A stretch of 19,302 nucleotides of DNA from Clostridium sp. UBA1056 (GCA_002316385.1 DCDL01000060.1:10181-29482); one strand, 5' to 3'. Positions 1-7,406 are shown, numbered from the stretch's first letter. Translations and numbers: made by a program. The notes: generated by a model from the letters alone, not told the origin.

Positions 1-4
1 CGTC

Positions 5-45
5 GTTAAAATCCTGTCATAGCGCCACTATGACAGGAGTTTAAC
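5..45. repeat. Near-perfect 18-bp palindrome downstream of lemA
   Basis: The two 18-base arms (5-22 and 28-45) are reverse complements with one mismatch, around a 5-base loop CGCCA. The core arm is CCTGTCATAG / CTATGACAGG. It lies about 60 bp downstream of the lemA stop codon on the minus strand. The tract after the stem on that strand is only TTTT, so it is a weak candidate for an intrinsic terminator. It could equally be a protein-binding palindrome or an interspersed repeat. Confidence 0.6.
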
Positions 46-104
46 ACCTTGTCTAGTGACAAATATACTTCAGATCTTTGGTCTATTATTTATTTTCACG
101 TACC

Positions 105-653
105 TTATTGAAATAATTTTAAAGGCTTTACAAAAGTAAGCTTACTTAATATATTGGCAGGAAATTGCTTTAATGTATCATTAAATTTTTTAGCATATTC
201 ATTATATTTATCATGACCTATAGTGTCATTACGGCTGCAGAAGTCTGCATATATGCTATTACGATATCTCTCATCCTTATCAGATAAATTTTCCTTGCCT
301 AGTAAAGTATATAATTCATTGACAGCCTCAGTTAATTTTATATTTGCATTATATTTTTCTTTAGGTGTTTGAGCAGTTGTAAGGCTATTTCTAGCATCAC
401 TTATAGTTTTAAATATAGAATTATTCATATCAAGGTAATTGTCTGCAATTTTCACTAGATTGCCAGAGAGTTCGAATCGTTGATTTAAATCATTTTGAAT
501 ACCCATACCATCACCATTAGCTCCATTAATAAACACATTACTTGCATCAACGGAAAGGCCAGTAAGGGAACGATGACTACCTATTAAAATTGAGGCAATA
601 ATCATTACAATCATGATTATTATGGCAAAAGTTTTATTTTTAAAAAGGTTCAT
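105..653 (-). CDS. lemA: LemA family protein
   Basis: This 182-residue protein has one N-terminal membrane segment (about residues 8-25) followed by a mostly helical domain outside or next to the membrane. The block with RFELSGNLVKIAD (59-71) and the C-terminal stretch KYNEYAKKFNDTLKQFP (149-165) match the LemA pattern of long helices ending in a YN-(x)-FN-(x)-FP motif. The molecular role of LemA is poorly defined. It often sits beside XpaC, TelA or TPM-domain genes, as here. The start is fixed by AAGGAGGAG just upstream of the ATG. It is the last gene of the xpaC-telA-lemA operon in this window. A further gene could lie beyond the left edge. Confidence 0.85.
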   Translation of the reverse strand: MNLFKNKTFAIIIMIVMIIASILIGSHRSLTGLSVDASNVFINGANGDGMGIQNDLNQRFELSGNLVKIADNYLDMNNSIFKTISDARNSLTTAQTPKEKYNANIKLTEAVNELYTLLGKENLSDKDERYRNSIYADFCSRNDTIGHDKYNEYAKKFNDTLKQFPANILSKLTFVKPLKLFQ

Positions 654-731
654 TTTCTCCTCCTTAATATAAGTTCACTATTAATATCCATTAGTCAAAG
701 TATATTTTCAATACTTAAATGGAAATATAGA

Positions 732-752
732 TTAAGGTATGAAGATGCCTTA
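732..752 (-). repeat. Small hairpin next to the telA stop codon
   Basis: The arms AAGGTAT and ATGCCTT pair (one G-U) around the loop GAAG, directly after the telA stop codon on the minus strand. The sequence GAAGATGCCTTA is repeated at 2022-2033, in the large inverted repeat between xpaC and telA. It may be an RNA-processing or attenuation signal. No U-tract follows. Confidence 0.4.
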
Positions 753-1922
753 CTAACGAATATCTAAAAGCTTTTTCTTAAGCTCTCCTTCGATACGTCC
801 AATTTCAAGTTCAGCCTCTTGACGTTTTTGACGGCCTTGCTCTTGAATTTTAACTACTTCATCTAGGGTAGATATAAGAGTTTGGTTAGTGTGTTTTAAA
901 GTTTCAATATCTACAATTCCACGTTCACTTTCCTTAGCAGTTTCAATAGTAGCAGTTTTTAAGGTTTCAGCATTCTTACGTAATAATTCATTAGTCATAT
1001 TTGTAACTTCTCTTTGAGCTTCCATTGCTTGTTGAGAATGGGCAACACCTAAGGCAATAACCATTTGACTCTTCCATAGAGGAATAGTATTAACCAAGGT
1101 AGACTGTATCTTTTCTGCCATAAGAGTATCATTATTTTGAACTAATCTAATCTGTGGAGCCATTTGAATAGAGATAATACGAGTAAGCTCTAAATCATGA
1201 ATCTTTTTCTCAAAACGGTCACAAAGATTAGCCATATCATTGGCAGCTTGAGAATCCTCAGGTAAATTAGAAGCATTAGCCTTCACAACTAATTTAGGAA
1301 GTACTGTTTTACGAACCTCTTCAAGTTTTTTCTTACCGGCAAGGATATACATAGAAAGTTCTTTGAAATATACTAGATTTATGCTATACATTTCATCTAA
1401 CATTGCAATATCCTTTAATAGTTGAATTTGATGTCCTTCTAAAACATTGCATATCTTATCTACATTTACTTCAGCTTTATCATATTTAGTTTTAAGATTT
1501 GATATGTTATTAGTAGCTTTTTTAAATATTCCAAAGATGCCCTTAGGTTTTTCTTCAGTACTAAAGTCTTTAAGCTCACCAACTAAATTAGTTATCATAT
1601 CTCCAACTTCGCCTAAATCCTTTGTTCGAACCTTGCTAAGAGCGCTTTCAGAAAAACCAGCTATTTTCTTTTGAGATGCAGCACCATATTGAAGAATCAT
1701 ATTTGTATTAGTAATATCAATCTTTTCTGCAAAATCACTTACCATTTTTTTCTCTTCATCAGTTAATGAGCTATCATCAAGAACTTCAGGCTCTAACTCT
1801 GGAGTAGGCTCTGGTTTAGCTTCTGGAGCTACTTCAGCAAAAGGATCCAATGTAAGGGAAGGTATTACATTGGATGTATTAGAACCTGTAGATAATATAT
1901 CTTTATTTTCATTATTTGTCAT
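753..1922 (-). CDS. telA: Toxic anion resistance protein, TelA family
   Basis: This is a 389-residue soluble protein. An acidic, proline-rich N-terminus (about residues 25-50, with repeated P-E pairs) is followed by a long helical TelA domain that runs to the C-terminus. The family is named for tellurite and other toxic-anion resistance, and members also affect tolerance of cell-envelope agents. The mechanism is unknown. Recognisable parts are the LGEVGDMITNLVGELKDF region (about 103-120), the SQMVIALGVAHSQQAMEAQ stretch (about 285-303) and a glutamate- and lysine-rich C-terminal coiled coil. Length is typical for the family. AAGGAGG lies at normal distance before the ATG. It is the middle gene of the operon, 263 bp after xpaC and 99 bp before lemA. 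The XpaC-TelA pairing is common in Firmicutes. Confidence 0.9.
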   Translation of the reverse strand: MTNNENKDILSTGSNTSNVIPSLTLDPFAEVAPEAKPEPTPELEPEVLDDSSLTDEEKKMVSDFAEKIDITNTNMILQYGAASQKKIAGFSESALSKVRTKDLGEVGDMITNLVGELKDFSTEEKPKGIFGIFKKATNNISNLKTKYDKAEVNVDKICNVLEGHQIQLLKDIAMLDEMYSINLVYFKELSMYILAGKKKLEEVRKTVLPKLVVKANASNLPEDSQAANDMANLCDRFEKKIHDLELTRIISIQMAPQIRLVQNNDTLMAEKIQSTLVNTIPLWKSQMVIALGVAHSQQAMEAQREVTNMTNELLRKNAETLKTATIETAKESERGIVDIETLKHTNQTLISTLDEVVKIQEQGRQKRQEAELEIGRIEGELKKKLLDIR

Positions 1923-1962
1923 TTAATTGTCCTCCTTGATATTGAAATAAATATATTTGTTT

Positions 1963-2031
1963 AGGCATCTGAAAATAAATAATAAGTCAAATATACGAGC
2001 ATTCTGACTTATTTATTTTTTGAAGATGCCT
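1963..2031 (-). repeat. Large imperfect inverted repeat between xpaC and telA
   Basis: The outer arms AGGCATCT (1963-1970) and AGATGCCT (2024-2031) are exact. Pairing continues inward through an AT-rich stem to AAGTCA (1984-1989) and TGACTT (2005-2010), leaving a loop of about 15 bases. In the operon transcript it would form a long hairpin between the two genes and could set their ratio. No T-run follows it in the direction of transcription. The rest of the gap, 2032-2185, shows only AT-rich sequence. Confidence 0.6.
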
Positions 2032-2185
2032 TATATAAACTTTAATAAATAAAATTCTTTAATGATTTCTAAGGTAATCTAGGATTTTAAGTAGCTTTAA
2101 TTTAGATACTTTATTAAAAGCCATATACTTTAAATAAGTATAAAATTAATTCTATATAAGAAGAAAGTAATTTACATGAAGAAAA

Positions 2186-2902
2186 TTATTTCTTAAAGCC
2201 ATCACTAGTTAGACCTTCTTGAGCAAGCATAGTCTCTAGCACTTTAATATCAGTAGATATATCTAAAGCATCATCAGCAAATAGATTATCTAGCTGCTTC
2301 TCAAAGGCATCAGCTATAGTAGAGAGAATACCTTCAATATTTTTTATAGTGGAAGATATATGTGCACCTTTAATACCTTGTTCATTTAAACTGATATATG
2401 AATTTAACAGTTTTAAAAGTGTAGGTAAATAATAGTTCATAAACTTACGTATTTGAGGTGCATCTTCAGGATGTTTTGCAATGTATCTGAAAATCTTGTC
2501 AGTAGCTACTTCCATACGTGTAATTTGAACAGTAATTTTTTCATCAGTAATTGCATCATTTGCTTGCTTGATTTGTCTGAGATAAGCAAGACCATCAGCA
2601 ATAAGATCATCTACAGTTTCATCACCAGAGTGAATTGGCTCTTCTTTTATTGGAACCATAATGGTAGTAGAAGGAGTTAATTTATTTACTATAAAGTAGA
2701 TAATAATAGATAGTATCCCAGCTATTATAAAGTCAAAAATACGGTACATGGGAAAAACTAAGGCGTAAATTAGCCAGAATACACCTACTGCATAGAAGGG
2801 AATAGGTGGCTTCCTAATTTCTTCACGCATATTCCTTTGCTGCTTTGATGATTCATTAGTATTCATATCTGTCTTTCTACCTTCATTATTAGAATTTGTC
2901 AT
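2186..2902 (-). CDS. xpaC: XpaC-like (5-bromo-4-chloroindolyl phosphate hydrolysis family) membrane protein
   Basis: This 238-residue protein has a charged N-terminus, two membrane segments (about residues 36-52 and 56-75) and a cytoplasmic helical domain of about 150 residues. The segment around DDLIADGLAYLRQIKQAND and the YLPTLLKLLNSY stretch fit the XpaC family. The family name comes from a hydrolysis phenotype, and a true enzyme activity is not established. It is the first gene of the operon with telA and lemA, which suggests a shared role in envelope stress. The ribosome binding site before the first ATG (GGTTGGTGG) is weak. An in-frame ATG at residue 13 is a possible alternative start. 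Confidence 0.8.
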   Translation of the reverse strand: MTNSNNEGRKTDMNTNESSKQQRNMREEIRKPPIPFYAVGVFWLIYALVFPMYRIFDFIIAGILSIIIYFIVNKLTPSTTIMVPIKEEPIHSGDETVDDLIADGLAYLRQIKQANDAITDEKITVQITRMEVATDKIFRYIAKHPEDAPQIRKFMNYYLPTLLKLLNSYISLNEQGIKGAHISSTIKNIEGILSTIADAFEKQLDNLFADDALDISTDIKVLETMLAQEGLTSDGFKK

Positions 2903-2930
2903 GTGACCACCAACCCTTTGTTAAATATGT

Positions 2931-2958
2931 ATTATATATACTATAATTTAATTGTAAA
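2931..2958 (-). promoter_or_regulatory. Promoter of the xpaC-telA-lemA operon
   Basis: On the minus strand, a -35 box TTTACA (2953-2958) is followed by a 16-bp spacer and a perfect -10 box TATAAT (2931-2936), upstream of the xpaC ATG at 2902. The match to a SigA consensus is strong. An imperfect inverted repeat (AATTGT/ACAATT, about 2949-2964) covers the -35 box and could be an operator. Confidence 0.7.
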
Positions 2959-3058
2959 GACAATTATAGTTAGTGTCAATTAATATTGGAATTACAGGAA
3001 AATTAATGATTTGGAGAGAGATTATATGCAGAATATATTTAAAATTTAATATAAAGTA

Positions 3059-3182
3059 TTTAAGGACTTTTGCAAAATAGCTTACTAATCCATTTATAAA
3101 ATGCTGAGTTTGTACCTTAATATAATATAAGTGCATTTCTCAGCATTAACTTAAGATTAGTTTATTTGCAAAAGTCCTTTAT
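3059..3182. mobile_element. MITE-like palindromic element
   Basis: The terminal inverted arms AAGGACTTTTGCAAA (left, from about 3061) and TTTGCAAAAGTCCTT (right, to about 3180) extend inward with gaps to about 25 bases. A second inverted pair, AATGCTGAG / CTCAGCATT (about 3100-3108 and 3139-3147), lies inside. TTA flanks both ends and could be a 3-bp target duplication. There is no credible coding sequence. This fits a small non-autonomous element of about 125 bp. As RNA it would fold into one long hairpin behind the radical SAM gene and might also act as a terminator. Only one copy was found in the window. Confidence 0.5.
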
Positions 3183-3192
3183 AAAAATAATA

Positions 3193-4545
3193 TTATTTTT
3201 TACTTTTTAGATTTTCTTCCCATAGTGGTTCAGCTCTTTTAGCCCAAGTATTACCATAGTCTATAGTTTTAGCAACTAAGTCATCTACATTTTCTGGATC
3301 CACGTATTCTGTGGATTTAGCACCAGAAGCTTTAACCATTTCTGCAATTTTTGGAGCATTATCAAGAATTGGACAAGGTCTAAATTGATTTTCATTAAAG
3401 GGTTGATTCTTTTGATATTCTCTAAATAATGGTTGACCTAAGGCTTCAACTAAAGGAACTTCCTTTATATTAGCGCTAGAGTAGTGACAGAATACGCAAG
3501 GTTCTACGTCTCCATTAGCATTGATATGACAATATCTTCTTCCACCGGCAACGCAGCCACCAACATATTCAGCATCGTGCCAGAAGTCCATATTAAAGAT
3601 TGGTTTATTAGAACGCCAACCTCTGATAGTACGATATAATTTCTCTCTTTGATCAGGATTAGCCATTAAGGATGTATCTGTTTTGCAACCTATAGGCATG
3701 AAAGTAAAGTACCAAGAGAAGTAAGCACCTATATCTATCATCATATCTATAAACTCTTCGGATAGAACGCTATCACAGTTGTCAGTTGTAAAGCAAGTTG
3801 AGAATCCAAATGGAATTCTATTTTTCTTCATAAGAGACATAGCTCTTGTAATATCCTTCCAAGATCCTTCTCCACGTCTTGCATCAGTAGCATCATCAAA
3901 GCCTTCTACACTTATGGTAGGAATTATATTTCCAACTTTACATAAATTTTCACAGAAGGTTTGATCAATAAGTGTTCCATTAGTGAATATCATAAATACA
4001 CAGTCAGAATGTTTTTTAGCAAGTTTTAGTATATCGTCTTTTCTAACTAAAGGTTCTCCACCAGTCATTATATAGAAGAAGATACCTAAATCTTTACCTT
4101 GAGTAAGTAAGCTATCTAATTCGTCAAAACTTAAATTTAAAGCTTTGTTATAATCAGCGGCCCAACAACCTATACACTTTTTATTGCAAGCAGTAGTAGG
4201 GTCTATAAGTAAAGTAAAAGGTATGTCATATCCATATTCTTTAGATTTTTTCCTTGATTCACTCCAACCTTTAATAGAAGCGTTAAGAAGGAAGTTGCTA
4301 AATACAGTTTCTAAAATATGAGGATCTACCTCTTTCATCAATTTATTCATAAGCTCTACCCAGTTGTTATCCTTCTCTTTTAAAAATTCTTCAACGGCAT
4401 CATATTGGTCAACATATAAATTTTCAGTATCAAATTTTCTTACCCAATGAATAATTTTCTCTAAGTTTTCTTCTGGATTTTTCTTTAAGTATCCAAGTAC
4501 TTGTTTTAAAGCAGCCTTTTCAATTTTATATTTTACATTTAACAT
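3193..4545 (-). CDS. Radical SAM protein with SPASM-like C-terminal cysteines
   Basis: This 450-residue protein carries a radical SAM core from about residue 110. It has the CxxxCxxC cluster for the 4Fe-4S centre (C120, C124, C127), the SAM-binding GGEP motif (162-165) and a FTNGTL strand (187-192). The C-terminal part has C331, C339, C350, C353 and C391, which suggests one or more auxiliary Fe-S clusters as in SPASM/Twitch enzymes. About 105 helical residues precede the core. Substrate unknown: such proteins modify peptides, cofactors or lipids by radical chemistry. A GGGGGAAGG ribosome binding site precedes the ATG. The gene starts 15 bp after the mntP-like gene, so the two are probably co-transcribed. 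No small precursor-peptide gene is visible beside it. Confidence 0.85.
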   Translation of the reverse strand: MLNVKYKIEKAALKQVLGYLKKNPEENLEKIIHWVRKFDTENLYVDQYDAVEEFLKEKDNNWVELMNKLMKEVDPHILETVFSNFLLNASIKGWSESRKKSKEYGYDIPFTLLIDPTTACNKKCIGCWAADYNKALNLSFDELDSLLTQGKDLGIFFYIMTGGEPLVRKDDILKLAKKHSDCVFMIFTNGTLIDQTFCENLCKVGNIIPTISVEGFDDATDARRGEGSWKDITRAMSLMKKNRIPFGFSTCFTTDNCDSVLSEEFIDMMIDIGAYFSWYFTFMPIGCKTDTSLMANPDQREKLYRTIRGWRSNKPIFNMDFWHDAEYVGGCVAGGRRYCHINANGDVEPCVFCHYSSANIKEVPLVEALGQPLFREYQKNQPFNENQFRPCPILDNAPKIAEMVKASGAKSTEYVDPENVDDLVAKTIDYGNTWAKRAEPLWEENLKSKK

Positions 4546-4560
4546 AATCCTTCCCCCATT

Positions 4561-5139
4561 CTAAATAATTTTAAAGTAAGAAAGTATCATTTTTATTCCC
4601 ATAATAAGTAATATAATGCTACCACATAAACTAACCATACCTCTGTATTTATCACCCACACGATAACCAAATCGCAGGCCAATGATAGATGATACACCTG
4701 TTATTATAAATACAATAAACATATCTATAATAATTTCAGTACGTAATAGAGCAAAGCTAATACCTAATATTAATGCATCTATACTAGTTGAAAAGGCTAA
4801 GGAAAAAATCTTCCTATAGTTAAAGGTTTCTCTTTGCTCATCAATTGATTTAACTGTCATAGCATTTCTTATCATCTTCAGTCCTAAGAAAATAAAAATA
4901 ATTGCGGAAAACCATTGATTGATAGATTTGGAAGTTTCAGAATAGATTGAGCTTACTGGAAATCTGGTAATCATCATTCCAATAGTAAGCATAATAGCTT
5001 GCATTCCCCCAAATGCTAGGCTAACAATAAGATCCATACGTTTTTTTAAGTGTGATTGGGTTGCACCATTACATATAGTCACTGTAAATGCATCTAAAGA
5101 TAATCCTATTGATACTATGATTACTTCCAGAACACTCAT
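4561..5139 (-). CDS. MntP/YtaF-like manganese efflux pump family protein
   Basis: This membrane protein of about 192 residues has roughly six transmembrane segments in two related halves. Each half carries a conserved membrane aspartate motif: LSLDAFTV near the start and STSIDALILG in the middle. That is the hallmark of the MntP family, which exports Mn2+. It could be a paralogue with another cation or a sporulation link (YtaF-like). An upstream ATG would add eight residues. The ATG at 5139 is preferred because AGGAAGG lies 6-7 bp before it. Its own promoter lies at 5172-5200. The radical SAM gene follows 15 bp downstream. Metal export and an Fe-S enzyme may be functionally linked, but that is only an inference. 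Confidence 0.75.
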   Translation of the reverse strand: MSVLEVIIVSIGLSLDAFTVTICNGATQSHLKKRMDLIVSLAFGGMQAIMLTIGMMITRFPVSSIYSETSKSINQWFSAIIFIFLGLKMIRNAMTVKSIDEQRETFNYRKIFSLAFSTSIDALILGISFALLRTEIIIDMFIVFIITGVSSIIGLRFGYRVGDKYRGMVSLCGSIILLIMGIKMILSYFKII

Positions 5140-5171
5140 AAGCACCTTCCTTTCATAATCCATTTTCTTAA

Positions 5172-5200
5172 ATTATAGTCAATATAGATTTTTATGTAAA
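5172..5200 (-). promoter_or_regulatory. Promoter of the mntP-like/radical SAM operon
   Basis: Read on the minus strand, -35 TTTACA (5195-5200), a 17-bp spacer and -10 TATAAT (5172-5177). It is well placed about 33 bp before the chosen start codon. No manganese-sensing yybP-ykoY-type riboswitch fits in the short leader. Confidence 0.7.
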
Positions 5201-5230
5201 AATACACTTTGCCATAAATGTAGTTTATAA

Positions 5231-5265
5231 AAAACAAAAAGCGACTTTTGTAGTCGCTTTAAAAA
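5231..5265 (-). terminator. Intrinsic terminator of the TetR-type gene
   Basis: A 9-bp perfect stem, AAAGCGACT (5238-5246) with AGTCGCTTT (5252-5260), encloses a 5-base loop. On the minus strand it is followed by TTTTTGTTTT. It lies just downstream of the regulator's stop codon. The other strand also ends in T-rich sequence, but no plus-strand gene approaches it. Confidence 0.85.
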
Positions 5266-5283
5266 CAAATCTATTTAATTGTT

Positions 5284-5850
5284 TTATAATGGTTTGAATA
5301 CAATATCTTCTAAGGAATTAGAAAGTAGTAAATAATACTTTTCAGCTAGCTTATGAGCAGGAACTTGTGCACCTTTTTTCAACCAAGTAAGTAAAAAAAA
5401 GGTTAACCCTCTGGAATAGTAATTAGCAATTTCAGAAGCTGTCAGAATTCCTTCAAAATTCATCTCTTCTATGTTTAGTACAGAAAAGAGTTCTTCGAAT
5501 ATCTTAAGAAGAAATTTATACATTATACTTTCAAAAGAGTTTTGTCCTTCTATTTTAACAGCCTTTATATAAAAATCCTTATTATTTTCGATTCTATTAA
5601 GTATAAAGAGAATGGTCTCATTATACATTTTGTTATCTATAAGGAGTGTTGCACCTTCAAATATATCTTTATAACAAATCCATTCTAATAATTCATATTT
5701 ATCAGCAAAGTGGTTATAAAAAGAAGGTCTTATTAAGCTTGCTTCGTCAGTAATCATTTTTATAGTTATCTTATCAAAGGAATATTCAAGCATTAGTTTT
5801 TTAAAGCTGTCAGCTATTAGTGATTTAGTATCCTCTTTTTTAGATCTCAT
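5284..5850 (-). CDS. TetR/AcrR family transcriptional regulator
   Basis: This 188-residue protein has an N-terminal TetR DNA-binding domain (about residues 8-55). The helix-turn-helix lies around ITIKMITDEASLIRPSFYNHF (roughly 28-48) and is followed by the usual DKYELL helix. The rest is a helical ligand or dimerisation domain of the TetR_C_8 (DhaS-like) kind, recognised by its general look only. The ligand is unknown. It is a monocistronic unit with its own promoter and terminator. The adjacent transporter operon, transcribed in the same direction behind it, is a natural candidate target, but no shared operator sequence is obvious. An imperfect inverted repeat over its -10 box suggests autoregulation. 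Confidence 0.85.
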   Translation of the reverse strand: MRSKKEDTKSLIADSFKKLMLEYSFDKITIKMITDEASLIRPSFYNHFADKYELLEWICYKDIFEGATLLIDNKMYNETILFILNRIENNKDFYIKAVKIEGQNSFESIMYKFLLKIFEELFSVLNIEEMNFEGILTASEIANYYSRGLTFFLLTWLKKGAQVPAHKLAEKYYLLLSNSLEDIVFKPL

Positions 5851-5893
5851 TATATAACCCTCACCCCTTTAAAGATTATTTTAAACTTATTGT

Positions 5894-5933
5894 ATGATTC
5901 TAATAATTATATCATTCATATACTTTATGTCAA
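5894..5933 (-). promoter_or_regulatory. Promoter and possible operator of the TetR-type gene
   Basis: On the minus strand, -35 TTGACA (5928-5933), a 16-bp spacer and -10 TATAAT (5906-5911) are both perfect matches to consensus. The inverted pair ATGAT (5894-5898) and ATCAT (5911-5915), 12 bp apart, overlaps the -10 box. A TetR-type dimer bound there would block transcription. The promoter match is firm. The operator is an inference. Confidence 0.75.
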
Positions 5934-5970
5934 TTAAGCCTTAAATATGCTAATAATCAGTGCTAGAAAT

Positions 5971-6013
5971 AAAAAAACATCTAGGTAGAAATTAAAATTA
6001 TCTACTCTAGATG
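5971..6013 (-). terminator. Strong intrinsic terminator following the candidate RNA
   Basis: The arms CATCTAG-GTAGA (5978-5989) and TCTAC-CTAGATG (6001-6013, one bulged T) form a 12-bp stem. On the minus strand seven consecutive T residues follow (5971-5977). It lies upstream of the TetR promoter and ends transcription arriving from 6060-6734, so it marks the 3' end of the DIP1984-like transcript or of an independent small RNA. Confidence 0.85.
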
Positions 6014-6059
6014 ATAGATTTAATAAATATAAATAAAAATAGAAGTTTTAATAGAAATT

Positions 6060-6255
6060 TATTTAATTTACATGCCCCAAGCCCACCCTAGCTAGATTTC
6101 ACAAATTAGTACATGGTAGTTACAATTACAATCTATTTGTACTCATGTCACATTACTGGGCATAAAATGTAAAATTTGGATTCGAACCAATGGTATTGCC
6201 CCAGTACCGACCAATAGCCCAACTTACCTAGTTGGCAGGTTTATACTCACCTTTG
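6060..6255 (-). ncRNA. Candidate structured non-coding RNA (family not certain)
   Basis: This stretch has no open frame and is clearly richer in G+C than the flanking DNA. On the minus strand several pairings are visible: CCAACT/AGTTGG in a tight hairpin, ACTGGG/CCCAGT enclosing a T-loop-like hairpin TTGG-TTCGAAT-CCAA (about 6174-6188), ACAAAT/ATTTGT and ACATG/CATGT further on, and a G-rich 3' segment GGGTGGGC. A strong terminator follows at 5971-6013. The size, about 200 nt, and the clostridial setting make the raiA-motif RNA a reasonable family to test; I cannot confirm this from memory. It is not a tRNA, because no acceptor or anticodon arm fits around the T-like loop. The strand is chosen from the terminator. 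Confidence 0.5.
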
Positions 6256-6278
6256 AAAAATATAGCTATCCTATTTAT

Positions 6279-6734
6279 TTAAATTATATCAACAGTCCAA
6301 TTCATTCCTTGAATTTTAGTATCTAACTCCCTAAATTCCTTTGAAAGTTTATCAATTTGCTTTTGAGTGTCAGAAACATTTATTGTACTTAAAAATTTCA
6401 CTTCTGATCTACTGAATCTATCATGTTTTATTGCAGCAGTATCGGCTAAAGTAGAAAGAATTAATCGTTTATCCAATAGTTGATCACGATAAGCTAAGGC
6501 ATCTGCTAAGGTTTTTGTTTCATCAAACTGTATGGAACAATTGGTTTTATTAATTCTCTGGATTAATCTAGTAAGTTCATTCATAATGGCATTAATTTCT
6601 TCTAATAATATTTGTGGATCTTCAGATGGCTCTTCTCCTTCTTGAACCTTTACACAATTAAATAATCTTTTCTTTAGTTGTTCTATCTTTTTCTGATAAT
6701 CAGCTCTTAAAATCAATGCCTCTGCTAGTTTCAT
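6279..6734 (-). CDS. DIP1984 family protein
   Basis: This 151-residue soluble helical protein has two coiled-coil-like halves. The N-terminus MKLAEALILRADYQKKIEQL, then KVQEGEEPSEDP (about 29-40) and the C-terminal DTKIQGMNWTVDI fit the DIP1984 (formerly septicolysin-like) family. Its biochemical function is not established. AAGGGGGT precedes the ATG. A plausible promoter lies at 6791-6820. The gene stands alone and is followed by the candidate RNA region. No terminator is visible between its stop and 6255, so the RNA could be its 3' untranslated region. Confidence 0.8.
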   Translation of the reverse strand: MKLAEALILRADYQKKIEQLKKRLFNCVKVQEGEEPSEDPQILLEEINAIMNELTRLIQRINKTNCSIQFDETKTLADALAYRDQLLDKRLILSTLADTAAIKHDRFSRSEVKFLSTINVSDTQKQIDKLSKEFRELDTKIQGMNWTVDII

Positions 6735-6790
6735 AAACTAACCCCCTTTAAAAATCTATATCCAATAAACAAGTTGTAATAGTAGAATTC

Positions 6791-6820
6791 TATATAATAT
6801 GTATTTAGTGTTTATATCAA
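6791..6820 (-). promoter_or_regulatory. Possible promoter of the DIP1984 family gene
   Basis: On the minus strand, -35 TTGATA (6815-6820) with a 17-18 bp spacer to TTATAT or TATATA (6791-6797). The -35 match is good. The -10 match is only fair. Confidence 0.45.
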
Positions 6821-7225
6821 GTTTAAAATATATCCATGCAAAAAACAATTCTTACTTTAAAATAATTTATATATCATAGGGCATATAAGTAACATATAGT
6901 TAATTAAATGTTGAATCACTAAATCATTTAGGGGTAAAACTAATGAATTCATATAAGAGATAGTATAAAAGCCTAGATAAAATTCAGGGTATAATATATA
7001 ATTAACTAGGTAATTTTAAATTGAACGTATGCAATTTTACATTGGATTATGATGTTTATTGCATGCTTAGATGTACCCTTTCATTAAGAAGAGAAATTGT
7101 CTTATTGGTTAATTAGGTACCTCTAAGTTCAATGATCTAAAGGATATACACATAGATGGTCATATAAATATGAGAATATAACATTTTAAATATATGAATA
7201 TGAAACAATATAACTATACAAAAAG

Positions 7226-7337
7226 TTAAAATTTTAAAATGTTAGCTAGGAAAATATGAAACATTTTAAAATTTTAAAATGTTATCTATGAAACTATATA
7301 ACTTTATAAATAGTTGCTCTATTTATAAGGGTTTCAT
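7226..7337. repeat. 40-bp tandem repeat and nested hairpin upstream of rlmD
   Basis: The 28-base block at 7226-7253 recurs at 7266-7293 with two differences, giving a unit of 40 bp. The second unit includes a perfect 24-bp palindrome (7260-7283, AACATTTTAAAA and its complement). It runs into a nested stem-loop: ATGAAAC (7288-7294) pairs with GTTTCAT (7331-7337) around TTATAAATAG (7304-7313) and CTATTTATAA (7319-7328), both exact. The remainder of the 763-bp non-coding stretch 6735-7497 is AT-rich with no gene I can support. It could be a long leader of rlmD or a degraded insertion. Confidence 0.6.
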
Positions 7338-7406
7338 GGATATAATCCTTTAATAAGGGTGTCTGGAGTATTGAAATAGGCCATATAATAGCTATATAGT
7401 TAATTC

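Noticed and set aside
2948..3136. 62-aa minus-strand reading frame upstream of xpaC
   Set aside because: It lies across the MITE-like palindrome and the xpaC operon promoter, and has no ribosome binding site.
6170..6195. tRNA gene suggested by the minus-strand T-loop TTCGAAT
   Set aside because: The T-stem has only about four pairs and no acceptor, D or anticodon arm can be placed at the required distances. It is treated as part of a larger structured RNA.
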